From Mauremys mutica (Eukaryota > Chordata > Testudines > Geoemydidae): a stretch of DNA of 64,000 bases. The translations under genes and the position numbers were made by a program. Below the pieces are notes generated by a model, which did not search any database, had not been told where the DNA came from, and was given only the letters and a program-made list of their open reading frames with translations. The stretch lies in NCBI RefSeq assembly GCF_020497125.1, contig NC_059082.1:24016965-24080964 (forward strand), read 5' to 3'. Below are positions 40,215 through 52,818 of this stretch, one piece after another (the stretch's first letter is position 1; every line of letters starts with the position of its first letter).

Positions 40215-40500
40215 ATCCTAGTAGGCACCATGCAAACCCATAACAATGTTTTACCCTTGCATAGCACCTTCCATCTCAGGATCTCAAAGAGCTTACAGCA
40301 TTAATGGATTTAGCTCTATCACTCTGTGAGGTGAGAGAGACTTCTTATCCCCATCTTCAGAAACTGAACCAAAATAGGTTAATTGGGTTGGAAATGGAAT
40401 CCCAGTCTCCTGAGTTCCGGACACGGTACATTAACAACATAGCCACCTTTCCTCTCCTGCAAAGTGCAGGCTCAAGTGCTACTAATAATGTAGAGTAGGA
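40215..40500 (-). repeat. MIR-type SINE, probably reversed
   Basis: Motifs CATAGCACCTTCCATCTCAG (about 40261), TATCCCCATCTTCAGAAACT (about 40348) and CAGTCTCCTGAGTTCCGG (about 40402) are typical of a reversed MIR tail. It is flanked by AT-rich sequence. Confidence 0.55.
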
Positions 40501-41880
40501 AGGGTAGAAGTACCCCCACCTGGGAGGTTGTGTTTCGTTATTCACAGTGTTACTACAGTGTAATTCACTGTATACCTCTTTGCAAGGAAATTATTTAGCT
40601 TCAGTCCTGAGCCACAGAACTCTGGACACCTCTTTCCCAGGTTCAACAACCTGGCATTGTCCTCTCTCCCTTTCATAAGAATGGAGTCTTGCCCTATATT
40701 CTTCTTTTGAATTGTTTTCCCCTAGCCAGTCTCCAGTGCACCCACCACAGGCAGGCTTGTTGAGGTATTTCAGAATCTTCTCTGTGGCTTCTGATCAGCA
40801 GCAGCACCTCAAGTAAGCTGTGTATCATGTCCACACTGGATTTTCCATTGTTTGGTCTCATTCCATGCTGCAGAGAATGCCGGCAGCATTTGCCCTTTAA
40901 AGTATGATTCTACTCTGCAAAATTACTTTGTAAAATGGCGCATTGTTTAAATCCACATTTATTATGCCTCAGTTATTCCCTCTTCAAATTTACTCAATTT
41001 TCGAGTAAGAAGATGAATGCTGTATTTTCCATACCTGCCAGCCCTAAACAATGAACCTGATTTGAGATTCCAAGAGAGTTCTTTGTGGCTTATGAATCAT
41101 CACCAGAAGCAAAGGCTCCCCTCAGATTTGCAGTTCAAATCCTCCCCTCAGTGACTGCTGTGTAGCCCCATTACCCTTGGTTTATGCTCTAAGTTGTACC
41201 TGTGCAGGTGTCTTGCGTTCAGTGTGATTGCACGGGTAGAACTGAGGACAGAAGTGGGTTACACGGGTGACCCTGCAATTGGAATTTAGTTAATTCCAGG
41301 GGAGATTTTCCACAGGCACAAAAGACACCCTAGGATGTGACTTCATTGAGTGGGAGTTGGGTGCCAGCTTGTCTTTGTGACTTTGAAAAGCGCCCTTTCT
41401 GCTAACAATGAAGTGTCAGGCAGAAGCAAATCCAGTTGAATCCCCAGAAATGTGGTGTTCTATAGGGCCGACAGGAGTGAATAGTAATGAAAACTTACTT
41501 TTTTTCACAAAAGTCAGCAGATTTGACTCTGAACACACACAGGGAGCAGATCTGCTGGCTCAGAAAGTGCCATTTGTATACAGTCACTTTTCTGAGTACA
41601 CGGTGAGCTTCATTATCCCATGTGATTGACAGCAGGCTATGTTAACTAAATGGTGCCATCAAAACATTTTAAACAATGTGTTCAAAATAATAAAACAAAT
41701 CTCTGCTGATGTTAGCAGCCATGTCAAGTTTTTCAGCTGCAGGTTATTCTGGTTTTGACAATTTTGCATTCAAATGAGAAATTTCCAGTGTTATGAATTA
41801 TAATGGAAAAAGTGAGTGATATGTATTTATATTTACCACAGAATATATATACATTAGCCATCATAAACTCTGAATGATGG

Positions 41881-42080
41881 AGAGACAAGGTGGGTGAGGT
41901 AATATTTTTTTATTGGACCAACTTCTGTTGGTGAAAGAGAGAAGCTTTTGAGTACACAGAAGCAGAATTCTGTGTAGTTTGAAACTTGTCTTTTCCACCA
42001 ACAAAAGTTGATCCAATAAAAGATATTACCTCATCCACCTTGTCACTCTAATATCCTGGGACTAATATGGCTAGAACATT
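41881..42080. mobile_element. Hairpin repeat with one extra arm (GACAAGGTGGGTGAGG family)
   Basis: The left arm GACAAGGTGGGTGAGGTAAT (41884) is mirrored by ATTACCTCATCCACCTTGTC (about 42026), and further inward ATTGGACCAACTTCTGTTGG mirrors CCAACAAAAGTTGATCCAAT. To the right of the hairpin lies a non-palindromic tail, TCTAATATCCTGGGACTAAT. A longer copy starts at 63501. Confidence 0.75.
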
Positions 42081-42523
42081 CATGGCTAATGACAGTTAGA
42101 GTTAATTTTCTTGAATGCAGTCTTTCCGTTGTTACTGAAGGCTTTTGACTGGCTGAGTATGCTATATAGTATTGGGAAAATATTTATAGTCACACTGTTT
42201 TAGTCCCACATATGCCAAGGAGGAACGATAGGGTGAAGTGCTCATTAAGGATATCCATGTTTAGTTCCAAAATTCATGACAAACATTCTCCCAGTGCAAG
42301 CAAAACTCCTTTCTTAGATTTTGAAAGCCTTTCCTACTATGCAGGGAATCATAAGACTTGAACTGAGTTAGACTGTAACATTACATTGCTTACAGTGCAT
42401 TGAAACCACAGCTTTAGAAGGGAATCTCAGTGATAAGTGTTGCAGAAAATATTTGCTTTGTATCATACTCACTGTATAGTAGATACACGCTGCAGTTAAT
42501 CTTTAGATTATGGCACATTAGCT

Positions 42524-42600
42524 AGATTCATAGATTTTTGCAGCCAAAAGGGGTCGTTATGATCATCTAGTTTAACCTTCTGCAAGTCCCCAGCTAACAG
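42524..42600 (-). repeat. Short CR1 3-prime tail, reversed
   Basis: TAGATTCATAGATTTTTGCAG is a reversed CR1-type tail, followed by ATGATCATCTAGTTTAACCT, a phrase common just upstream of that tail. The right edge is uncertain. It lies about 165 bp before the C2B exon. Confidence 0.6.
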
Positions 42601-42766
42601 AAGTTAAAATGATCTTCTCTTCAGCACTCTCCTTGATTTCCTATTAACCTTTCTTTTTAAGACTCCCTATACTGTGTTTTTTCTCCTTTTTTTGGCCACT
42701 GTTGCATGTGGTCCTTCACAATGAAAGCTGTGGGGTAAAACCTGTTTGTTTCATTTTTTGTTGCAG

Positions 42767-42908
42767 TGGTTTGTGCTCAGGGTTTACAAGCTAAGGATAA
42801 AACAGGCTCAAGTGATCCATACGTTACAGTACAAGTTGGCAAAACCAAACGGAGAACTAAAACTATCTTTGGAAACTTGAATCCAGTATGGGATGAAAAA
42901 TTTTATTT
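42767..42908 (+). CDS. UNC13C: UNC13 exon: first part of the C2B calcium/phospholipid-binding domain
   Basis: This exon encodes the first beta strands and the first calcium-binding loop of the C2B domain, which controls calcium and phosphoinositide tuning of priming. It is 142 bp, follows a TTGTTGCAG acceptor and ends at a GTGAGT donor, phase 1 in and phase 2 out. The loop [18 protein letters not shown] keeps both aspartates used for calcium binding (AKD and SSDPY), so this copy should be a calcium-binding C2. The exon ends in VWDEKFY plus two bases of the next codon (a Phe is expected). The following exon, expected to continue with an ECHN-type stretch, was not found in the remaining 21 kb. 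Confidence 0.94.
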
Positions 42909-43271
42909 GTGAGTATAAAAGATGCAACAGTTTTTTGGTTAACTTTGTGATGTAATGCTATTGAGTGAGATTATTTCATCTGTAAATATTTGTTGTACAC
43001 ATCACACATTTCCATAATGCATTAATTAGCAAATCTTTGGTTGGAATGACTCCATAGATACTGAAATCTCGGTTATGTTATGACTGCCTCACATGAGGAT
43101 GAGGAACCCAAAGTCAAGTCTAACAGTGAACTGATCTGTTTTGTTTATTGAACTGGGGCAAATTAATTAAAATAATTATAGCTATTGTGATTGTAAATTC
43201 TTCTTAATTTTCTTTTAAACATCTGTTTTCCTGTGCAATGTACAGCAAAAAGAATAATGACATTTAAGAGT

Positions 43272-43368
43272 AGATTTTCAAAGGCACAGATGGCAGATAG
43301 GCGCTTAACTCTCACTGCTAGTCAATAGGAGTTAGGAGTCTGGCCGCTATTTTTGCCTTTGAAAATCT
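43272..43368. repeat. Short foldback repeat (AGATTTTCAAAGGCA ends)
   Basis: The left end AGATTTTCAAAGGCA and right end TGCCTTTGAAAATCT are perfect inverted copies. A related pair, GCTTTTCAGAGGCA and TGTCTTTGAAAATC, occurs at 50426-50502. Confidence 0.8.
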
Positions 43369-44599
43369 GGTCTTTAATGCCTTTGCTGAGTGTGAAACAA
43401 CTCAACATAAGGAACAAGGGACCCAAAAGGATATCATGAGATGTGTCTGAAAAACCTGGTCTTGCCAAGGAAAACATTACTATAGGCTTATACAGGGCAT
43501 TTCCCTGGCAGCTGATGTGAAACTGTCTTCACACTGGCTTGCAGGGAAGGGTCACCACATGTGTACTTTGTCACAAACAACTAAAGAGACCAATTTCAAA
43601 CTTGAAGTACTTAAGCTAAGAGATCCAGTCTAAATCAGTGCTTAGCTGTCCATGTACGTGTTCTAGGTGCCAACTGGAACACTTAAATGTAGAAATGGCT
43701 GCCCTAATTTAGGTAGGAACATTTCAGTAATGGACTCAGATATTGGAGGTAGCTGATAAGGGAATGGATTTTAGTGTGTGAAGAAATGAATCTGTGTATG
43801 GAGTTGAGATGGTTTGAAAATATTACTATGCATTATACTTAGTGTCTCAGCACAGAGATTTCTTGTTATTTGCTCAGGATATACAGATAAAGAAGAGCCC
43901 AGCTGGGAAAATCCATTAAAATAAATTCCTTTTTAATAATGGCAGTCTAATGAAATGTTTTAAAAGTTATTGAGATATGTTATATATAAATAAAAATAGA
44001 TAAAAGTTTTATATATATAATGTTACATTGCCTTTATTCTTGTTGGTGTCACCTCATTCATCAATATGATGTATATGGAAAGTATATTCCTATAGCGGCC
44101 AGTGTTCTATTTGTTTAAATGTCATATTGTGTGTTTGGATAAGGCGGCAGGCATTAGACTAATATGTTATAATAAAAATATTTGTAATAATTAATAAATA
44201 TCAGAAAGCTAAACCCTACCAGAAAAAAAAGCCCCTTTGACTAGAACTGTTTATTACCTAATTTCAAAACTTCCTTTCCTTGCAAATCAATTTCTAAAAT
44301 CTGCCCGTGGTCAAATACTTTGTCTACATTTTAATTTTTCCTGAGCTATTGCATATGTTTCACAGACTTCAGAGAGAGAGAGAAAAATCTCTTCTTGGCT
44401 TATCTTTCATTAGCACAATGCAAACTAGTCTCATTTTGTTTAATGTTCAAAAGTTTATTTATAGTTTAATATTAGACCTCAAACTTTGGTTGTGTATGAC
44501 CTGTGCCTGGTTTTACACTATCTTTATGGCCTTCCCTCCTGTAATCCTAGGTTCAGTCAGAGAATTGGTGAGTTTCCAGCATGAGTTAGACCAGCCTCA

Positions 44600-44870
44600 G
44601 GGCTGCTCTAATTTAAGCCTGACTGCCTCAAACACAAGCATTGTTTCCTGCAGCTAGGTATCACCAAGGATTGAGATGTCATGTCCATACCTCCTTTCCT
44701 TGGCTATGCCACCCTCACAGGGAGCCAGGAGAAGGGGTGGGCTGGAACCACTATAGCTTTGTTACAACTCCCAAGGACTCCCTTACGTTGGGGGAAATCT
44801 TCCACCAGCCAGTTAAGCCAGCTGTGCTGGATGCTGCATTTTTCTGGGAATGACATCAGTCAGAGTATAG
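44600..44870. repeat. Unclassified repeat, possible relative of 25195-25480
   Basis: GGTATCACCAAGGATTGAG, CCCAAGGACTCCCTTACG and GGGGGAAATCTTCCACCAGC follow in an order comparable to the copy at 25195. No coding motif was seen. Confidence 0.4.
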
Positions 44871-45876
44871 GACCACTTAGTACAGTGTATTACCTGTTTG
44901 TGTCTAGTAAGGAGTATATCATTGTCAATCCATTTTTCAGCAGGATTGCTATATGCCACAGTATGATATGATGTACTTTGTTATTGTCAAAGGCAATTAA
45001 GGATTCTGAAAAGTAAATCGAATCTCTGGGTTAGTTTAGAAAATATAACTGAAAGAGAAATATTTATTTCAGGCAAGGTTTTATGTTTTTACGATAGTTT
45101 TAGTATATTCAAGTCTGATCTGGTATTATGTTATTATTTGATGTTAGCAGATATTTTTTTTACATGTACGTGTGAAAAACATTAATGTAAATTATGAAAA
45201 TATGGAAAAGAGTAATGAATGTCATAAGAGCAAATACTAACACTTTATATAACCACATATTAGTAATCATTTTTGCAGAAAATACATGGAAATTGGAGCA
45301 AATTATAATAATCTAATGATCCAGTTTTGAGTTATATCTGTCCATTAAATCTGTTGTTAATAATGCCATTCAAAACATAACAATAAGTATAATTTTATCT
45401 GGTGAAACTCCATGTACAGTGGTGATGCACATCATCATCTTCATTATTATGAGATAACCTCAGAACATTTACCACAGAATTCTGCAAACCACTCAGGATA
45501 TTGCAAATTGCTCAGAGAGATCCAACACCTTTCAGTCGATGACACTGAATAATCGCTCATTCAAAGTGCAAAATACTCTACACTCTGGATTATAGCAGTG
45601 TTTAATCTCTGCCCTTTCTTCTGCCCGCCTTTCCAAGAAAAAGAATCTCTACTGGAAATTCCCTTTTATATGTAAAATATTAGCACCATTATTTTTTATC
45701 CAGGAATAACTTTCCTATGTGAGTGGATAATATGAGTACCATGTGTCCATATGAAAGAGAAGCTTTATCTTCTCTAAGCTGTAAAGTTTCAGGAGACTAA
45801 AGACTTCCCAAGAAGTGATAGATGAGGGGCTAAATTCCTGCCCACACAGGCGGCCAGAGCCACTCTTCTCTCCTCT

Positions 45877-46042
45877 AAAAGAACAGGAGTACTTGTGGCA
45901 CCTTAGAGACTAACAAATTCATTTGAGCATAAGCTTTCGTGGGCTAAAACCCACTGCATCTGATGAATTTGTTAGTCTCTAAGGTGCCACAAGTACTCGT
46001 CGTTCTTTTTGCTGATACAGACTAACATAGCTACCACTCTGA
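45877..46042 (-). mobile_element. One-armed hairpin repeat (AGTACTTGTGGCACC family)
   Basis: The left stem AGTACTTGTGGCACCTTAGA (45889) mirrors TCTAAGGTGCCACAAGTACT (about 45978), with an inner AAGCTTTCGTGGGC loop region. On the right is a head ending GCTACCACTCTGA. The opposite head is missing. Reversed, it has the same build as the copy at 49737. Confidence 0.8.
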
Positions 46043-49000
46043 AACCTGCCTCCTCTCCTCTGTCTTCCTTGACTAGAATCCACTTTTCTACTTGTAAGAA
46101 CTAACTATAGTATTCCCCCTGTCATTCCCCCAGGCACCCTTACTTGTTTATGCCCTCACTACAACAATCCAGCTATTAACTTATATATGTCAATTGCTCC
46201 CATAAATTAAAATACTAGAATTGAGTAATTCACAGTAGACAATATATTTAAGAAATGTAGCTTTATTTTCTGCTCACAGAACAGACACAAGCAGTTCAAT
46301 ATTTGTATTTATTCAACAAATATTGTTGTGAATTTTTTACTTCATGGATTGATTGTGAATATTCTAAGACCAGACTTTTGTTGCTTGCTTGTGATTGGTC
46401 AGATATGTCATATAGTATTGTCTCTGTTCCCATTTGGCTAATCAAATAAACAATCTGACATGAATATTGAAAGGTAATTTCTATGGATGCCCATCACTAA
46501 AGTAAATTGTTCATATGTTCATGGGAAAAGGACACAAAAAGGGTCTGAGCAGAGCTAGAATGAATTAATTTCAAACTTGGAATTAAGGTTTGCATTTTCA
46601 CCTAACTCTAATCACTGATAACATCTTCTGAATGGATTCTATGGATATCACCAATAGTAATATAATGATGTAACATAAATCTTCAGAATAAAAGTGCTGA
46701 ACACTGATATTTTACCTGCTTTCTGAACACCTGTGGTAAAAGTTATAATTTTTAAGAAAAATTAGCCCCTCGAGTTATTTGATGGACCACAAACATTCAA
46801 GATTTATGAGAGTTTATGAAGTTTATTAACCTAAGATAAAAATCTTTTAGCATAGAATTAAACCTACAAGTAAATTGCTACAACTGTATTTCAATGACTC
46901 ATGGTTTGTTTAAATTAGGCACTACTAGTAATACATGTCATAGTATCATTTAAAACAGCTTTAATCAACATTATTTCCCCTAAATGCTAAACCTTAGGAG
47001 AGAGACCATCTCATAAAGTCTTAATCATGCCCTCAATCAGATTATTACAAACATCCATTTCCAACTCCCCATCTGAGCCCAAACAGTGTCTTGAAAGAAA
47101 CATCCGCTTCTCAGAATGCATTCACTTACTCACCTTTGGTTGTTAAACTCAGATATAAAATTTCCAGAAAAGTATTCAGGGTTGAATAATCTAACCCGAT
47201 CCTAAAATGATTCTCTCAATAATAAGTAAGGAGTTAATTCAAAATTCTTAACAATGCTTCCTCTACCTGAAAACAAAACAGAGGGAGAGCTCCATGGATT
47301 TAAATACGGGAACTCACAAGCTAACTTCCTGAAAGATTTCTTACAGCTGGGTATTTCAAAACAAACATCCAAGTAAAGAGTGACAACACAAGAATTAATT
47401 TTTATTCAAATCTATCCCTTTGATATGCAACAATATGAAATAAATAGTTTGATGCGGTATAGACATAGAGGGGTTTGGTCTCTTTACCATAATCAGAAGT
47501 GTTGGATTAGAGCAAGTTTTTTGCTTTACTGGGTATCAGAGTATTTCAGTCCTACAAGGCTTTATAGTGATCCTGATTTGGTCCTTGGCCAGCCCAGAAT
47601 CAAAGGAGCAGGCTTAGAGCTACTGATGTCTCCGTCCCTCCCAGCTGCACTGAGTGGAAGTTTGATGCGATTGACTATGGAACCTGGTAAGTGAAAAGAG
47701 TCTGCATTTTTGTTTTGAGTGACAGGGGGGTAAGCATTTTTCAAACCTTTCCAACCTGTAAACAAGTTTAGCTGTGTAGGTTTAAGCTTTGGGCCAAAGT
47801 TGGAGTCTGTTTTTACTTTATTCAAACCTCTACCTCCATCCTTAGAGTGAAAATTTCTTTCTTCTCCTTTACTCCCTCTTTTATTGTCCGCTCTCCATAC
47901 TTCATTCAGTTTGTTGAAATATGCCTTTTCACAGCCAAATTGTACATCAGGCATGCGACTCCAGATTGCCTTGTGGATTTTCCAGAAGTCAAGCTGAATG
48001 GAACTTCTTGTTGTATGTGCATTTGAACTACAGTTTTAAAATCTGAAAGACTTCTATACAGCCGGTTGCTTATTTTATACTACTCATTATGCCTTTTTTG
48101 GCTGTCACTAGGTGACAATATGGTATCAATAAATAGCTTCATTAGGTATCTTCTATTCCCTCTAATTTATCCAAGTGTTAATTAACCCAAATTAAGCGAA
48201 CAATTTGGTTTTTTGAAGATCATGATTGCCACCTGGCCAACATGAGTATCCTGGGCAAATCACTAGAACTTGGCAGGTCTCTGGTGTTCTTGAAGATTTG
48301 CTGCAAATATTTGTCACCACAGACCAGGAAGGGAGCTCCAATAAACAGTGGTTTGGAGGATTTAATACCGCTAAGGGGTACATGGAAATAAAGCTGCCAT
48401 TTGTGGGCTAATAAACCAGATTGTCCCAGAAAATCCTCACTGCTGTACAAATTAGCAGATAACAATGAGAAAAATATGAGTAAAAGGAATCACCCCTTCA
48501 TGCCAAATCATTCTGCTTGTAGAGTAGGACCAATGACCAATTCATGGAGATAGATAGAATGGCAGTGTCCAAACTGGAAATGGGCCAGCTGTTTGATTTT
48601 TAAAAATGAACCTGTCCAGCTCTCGCATGTTTAAGATTTTCAGATTCAGTGCAGATTCAGCCAAAATTTCTGGCAGCTGCTAAACTAAGTGTTGTTCTAC
48701 TACTGTCACCCTTGACTCTGATGCTGGGGCTCATGTATGTTGATTTTTCCACTAAAATGGCCCCACTAAAGGCTTACTCATTGTAGGCACCCATGTTTAG
48801 GAAATGAACATCTCAGCAGAGGGCTGCCTTTCCAATCCCTCCCACCCCCATGCCTCACCAACTTAAATTACTTGATAAAGAATGTAAGGCAGAATGTAAG
48901 TCATCAATGCGACTGAATATGGATTTTAGTGGCTTAAGTGGTGTTTCTAATGTTCAGTAAGATTGAAAGTAGCCGCTGGTAGGGGTGGGAGGGAGGCGCA

Positions 49001-49736
49001 GAAGCAGTTAGTTTAAGGATTGTTTGCAGGAAATAGTATCTGCCAGAGCATTAGAACCCCTAGTTTTCAGAACCTCTGAGATAACAAGAGGATACAAACC
49101 CCAAAATGAATTCTCTGAATGTTTCCATGCTAAAACTTCTTCAGTAAGCAGCCAAGTCAGTAACTCTGTGAGATGCAGTTCTCTTATAAAATAACTATAC
49201 CACATAGCTTCAGCCCAATGCAGCCAACAGTACAGTACCAGCAACCAATAAAAATGATAAATGTGTTCATCTGCCTGATCAGTTAATAACACAAATAATT
49301 TCCACTTTCACAATAGACATCAGCCTGATTCTCCCCTCTCACTGTTCTGAATCAGGTTAACTCCATAGGAGTATGTTAAGTTACACCAGTATAAAACAAC
49401 CATGAAATCAGAATCAGACCCCTTTTATTTTCCTCCCTAAGGAAAATAACTGCAATCAACATGTAAAAATGCCAATGTATTCCAATTGACTCAGTCTACA
49501 ATCAAGGCTACTTAGAATCCTAATTAATTTTTGTCAGTTTGAGCTGGTATTCAGAAAATTACAGTCCTTGATAACAAAACAGGAAAGAATGCATTCACAA
49601 ATGCAAATACAAATGTCCTTTACATTTCCTGATTACTGCTGTTGAACAGTTTAAGCCCTAGTTCACCACAAATTTGGTGCATGTCTTAACAGTTCTCTCC
49701 TACTTTCCAAACAGCTGAAGATTTTTATTTCAGTTA

Positions 49737-49912
49737 TCAGAGGGGTAGCTGTGTTAGTCTGGATCTGTAAAAAGCAGCAGAGAGTCCTGTGGCACCTTAT
49801 AGAGTAACAGATTGGAGCATAAGCTTTTGTGGGTGAACCACGTGGTATTCACCCATGAAAGCTTATGCAATACATCTGTTAGTCTATAAGGTGCCACAGG
49901 ACTCTTTGTTGC
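49737..49912 (+). mobile_element. One-armed hairpin repeat with a 12-bp target duplication
   Basis: The head TCAGAGGGGTAGCTGTG (49737) is followed by a hairpin: GAGTCCTGTGGCACCTTATA (about 49785) mirrors TATAAGGTGCCACAGGACTC (about 49886). The end is ...TTGTTGC. TTATTTCAGTTA is directly repeated at 49725-49736 and 49913-49924. No second head is present. The 12-bp duplication is longer than usual for DNA elements, which hints at LINE-like insertion. Confidence 0.8.
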
Positions 49913-50425
49913 TTATTTCAGTTAAACAATCCTGTCTCGTTAATACATTCTCCCTCATGCAGTTCAATAAGCTCACAGTCAACAATGAAGGATACTCTTT
50001 CTAACCCCAACAGCCAACTTAATCCTTGTCAATAACACCCATTTTCTTTCCTGAATGTCCAGTACTGCTGTGGTAGTAGAATGGCTTTCAACACCCTTAT
50101 TCACTGACACCACAAGGAGTATGTGGAAATCCCTGATGTTACAGTTGTAATCATTTACTGATTCCCAGGGAGCTAGGCTGCAATCGTGGTTTCAAATCAC
50201 ACCACTCATCAGCTGATATAATAATTAAATTGATTTAAATAAAGAAAAATCTTGAGAATTAATGATTTAACTTTCAAAAAGAATTAGCCTTCTGTTAATT
50301 CACTGACTGCACTGAATGCTCAGGTGTGCAAAACTCGGACTTATATCATGTATAAATGTGAACAAAGCAGTGGTATAATGGGTATTCTGCATAAAGTCAG
50401 ATAAAGACTCTGAGCATTACAGGGT

Positions 50426-50502
50426 AGCTTTTCAGAGGCACAAACAACATTGAAAATTACTCGGAGTGAGGCACATAACGCCCATTTGTGTCTTTGAAAA
50501 TC
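50426..50502. repeat. Short foldback repeat
   Basis: The left end GCTTTTCAGAGGCA and right end TGTCTTTGAAAATC are imperfect inverted copies of the type found at 43272. Confidence 0.55.
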
Positions 50503-51189
50503 CCACAATACGTGATTTGACCCCAAAAGTTAATGCCTGAAAAGATAGAAACATAAAAATCCCAGAGAATTTGGGATCCTGTGACAAAATAGTATGTGAT
50601 TTTATAATCAAAGACTATCATAATGCACATGGGAGCCGAATTAACATTACATGGGCAACTTTAATTCAGGAATTTCCTAACTTTTGAGTACTTGATTTTG
50701 CAACCTTAACATTCTTTTAACATGGGGGAAGGAGAGTGTTGGGGGAGTGTGGGTTTTTTTGGAGCAGGGGCAGGGGTTATGTCAGGTTCAACTGAGGAAA
50801 TCAATTTTTAAGCTCACTTTGCAAACAGATCTTGCAAGTACTATTAGCATGCCTCCCAGTTTGTTGATATCATTGATGCATATTACAGAGAAAGGATCAA
50901 AATCAATGGCAGCCTTTGAAAAGGATAATAGATATGCATGATGGTGGTTTTGAATAGAGTATGTTAACAAAGAAAAGGCACAACAGTTGTGAAAAGCCTG
51001 ACATTGTTTTTCTATGCTTTATTCCACATCCAAAGAGTCCATAATGAGGACTTCACCAAATGGAGAAAGAAGGCAAACAAGAACTTTGAACACACCTTTT
51101 ATTTTTATAAAACATTTCTATTTTATTATAAAATACACAGTAACTCAGTTCTGCTGTTTGCTATATAGGGGAAACAGTGCTTACCATCA

Positions 51190-51450
51190 GGGGCGTATTA
51201 GTCACTGCTCCAACAGGGCCTGTGCCCAGGGACCTCAGTCAATTAGGGGGCCCCTGGAAAAATGGGTGCCCCATGCCCCGACCTGCTTCGCCTGCCCAGC
51301 ACACCTGCCAGAGAGTGGGGCAGGCCCCCGCGACCCAACCCCACTCCCCAGCAGGAGCGCTTTGGAAGGGGTTGGGGGGGATGACTGCAGGCAGCTGGGG
51401 TTAGGAGGGCCCCCCCACTTGCTCTGATCCAGGTCCCACAAACCCCTAAT
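51190..51450. other. GC-rich patch, possible MITE
   Basis: This is a C- and G-rich block in AT-rich surroundings, with ORFs on both strands that look like chance frames. Phrases such as AGGGGCGTATTAGTCACTGC recall turtle mobile elements, but no matching right end or target duplication was found. Confidence 0.3.
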
Positions 51451-51814
51451 CTGACTCTGTTTGCTATGCATGTGATGGATGTAAAAAAGAAGAGAGCGAT
51501 AGGAAGGAAACAAATAAACACACACACACACAAAAGGAATTAAAATGGATTATTGAAATGGTCAGTCCTCTTCGAAGGGGACTTTTGCTGCAAAATCCGA
51601 AATAGTGAACTTGAATAGATAGTTTGTGTTCCTTTGGCAACTTTATGTGCCTGAGGCCCGTTATTTTCCCTATTGCTGATGTAATAATGTACTGACTGTC
51701 CACTTGTACAACACATCCTTTTCAGGAGAAATAAAGTATTTCTCATACTTCAAATTATCTAGAGTTACACTAATAAAGATTATTTTAAAAAAAAAAGGTT
51801 ATTAATGATCATGT

Positions 51815-51995
51815 TTCAGGGTATAAGGCAGCCTCTAACTGAGGGGGTGAAGAAGAACCATGCCATATAGGCAAGTTATCCCATACATATCTTCAGGGTT
51901 TTTAGCACCTTCCTCTGAAACATCTGGTACCAGCTATCATCAGAAACATGATGCTAGATGGACCGTAGGTCTGATCTGTTATGGTAATTCTTATC
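51815..51995 (+). repeat. CR1-like 3-prime fragment
   Basis: Plus-strand order of GGCAAGTTATCCCATA (about 51870), AGCACCTTCCTCTGAAACAT (about 51905), and GATGCTAGATGGACCG (about 51949) matches a CR1 3-prime UTR. It is short and old. Confidence 0.6.
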
Positions 51996-52818
51996 TCCTT
52001 ATGAATTGGTTAAGAATTAATCATATAAGAATTATATAATCTCTACATGTAAATCATCTATACTTGCCATCCAAGATTAAAATTTTAGCAGAAAGGCCTG
52101 AGGTTTTAGGAGGTTTAATTCTAAGATTACAAGCATGGATTTATTTTATGTTATACAAACCTTTTTCTTTGACCCAGCTCAATCTTTTAAATAATCCTGT
52201 GCTTTATTTCTAAGAGTACATACAAAATTCGACAGTAGTATGCCAGTTGGAGGGAAATTTCTGTTTATATAGGTTAATACTTCTAGCATTTCCCCACATA
52301 GGCCATGCGTACAGCCAAGTGGCACATGGGATTTTTATCTGCCTATGGAAATATGTCCCTGTCTTTCATATAAAATAGTTTTGGTTAATTGAAATGGCAT
52401 AACACTTGAAAGCACAAAATGTTTAGATAGTGGAATGTATTTGGTGCATCGTGGTGATAGAGAAATAATTAGATAAACATTCATAAAAGGAAAAATTTGA
52501 CTATCCAAATTTTATCCTCTTTCCAGATCATGTGAGTGATAAGTGTCATTTATTGAGTACTGTAATGTGTTGCTTGCCACATAACAGCACAATTAATGTA
52601 AATGCAGGCTTTTTCCCTAACAGAATTAAGGAAGAATAAACTAGTAAAGAAACTGTAGTGTTCTGCTCTGTAAATATAGTTTGAGGTGCATATGTCACAC
52701 AACCAAAGAAAAACAGTTGTGCCCTTTGGAAATTCCAATAAACTCCTCCACAGTCCATCACTTGGCTGCTAGTGGTTTATACTGATCACTGTAGTTCCAA
52801 GTAAAAAAGTAGACTTTG

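Larger units (their letters stand above)
38082..42766 (+). other. UNC13C intron, about 4.7 kb
   Basis: This intron lies between the linker exon and the first C2B exon. It contains short palindromes near 39500 and 39761, a MIR-like piece at about 40215-40500, a hairpin repeat at 41881-42080, and a short minus-strand CR1 tail at about 42524. Nothing was recognised in 38100-39480 or 40510-41870. Confidence 0.88.

Noticed and set aside
51014..51531. ORFs of 96-137 aa in both directions
   Set aside because: A GC-rich patch with few stop codons; no domain motif and mutually overlapping frames.
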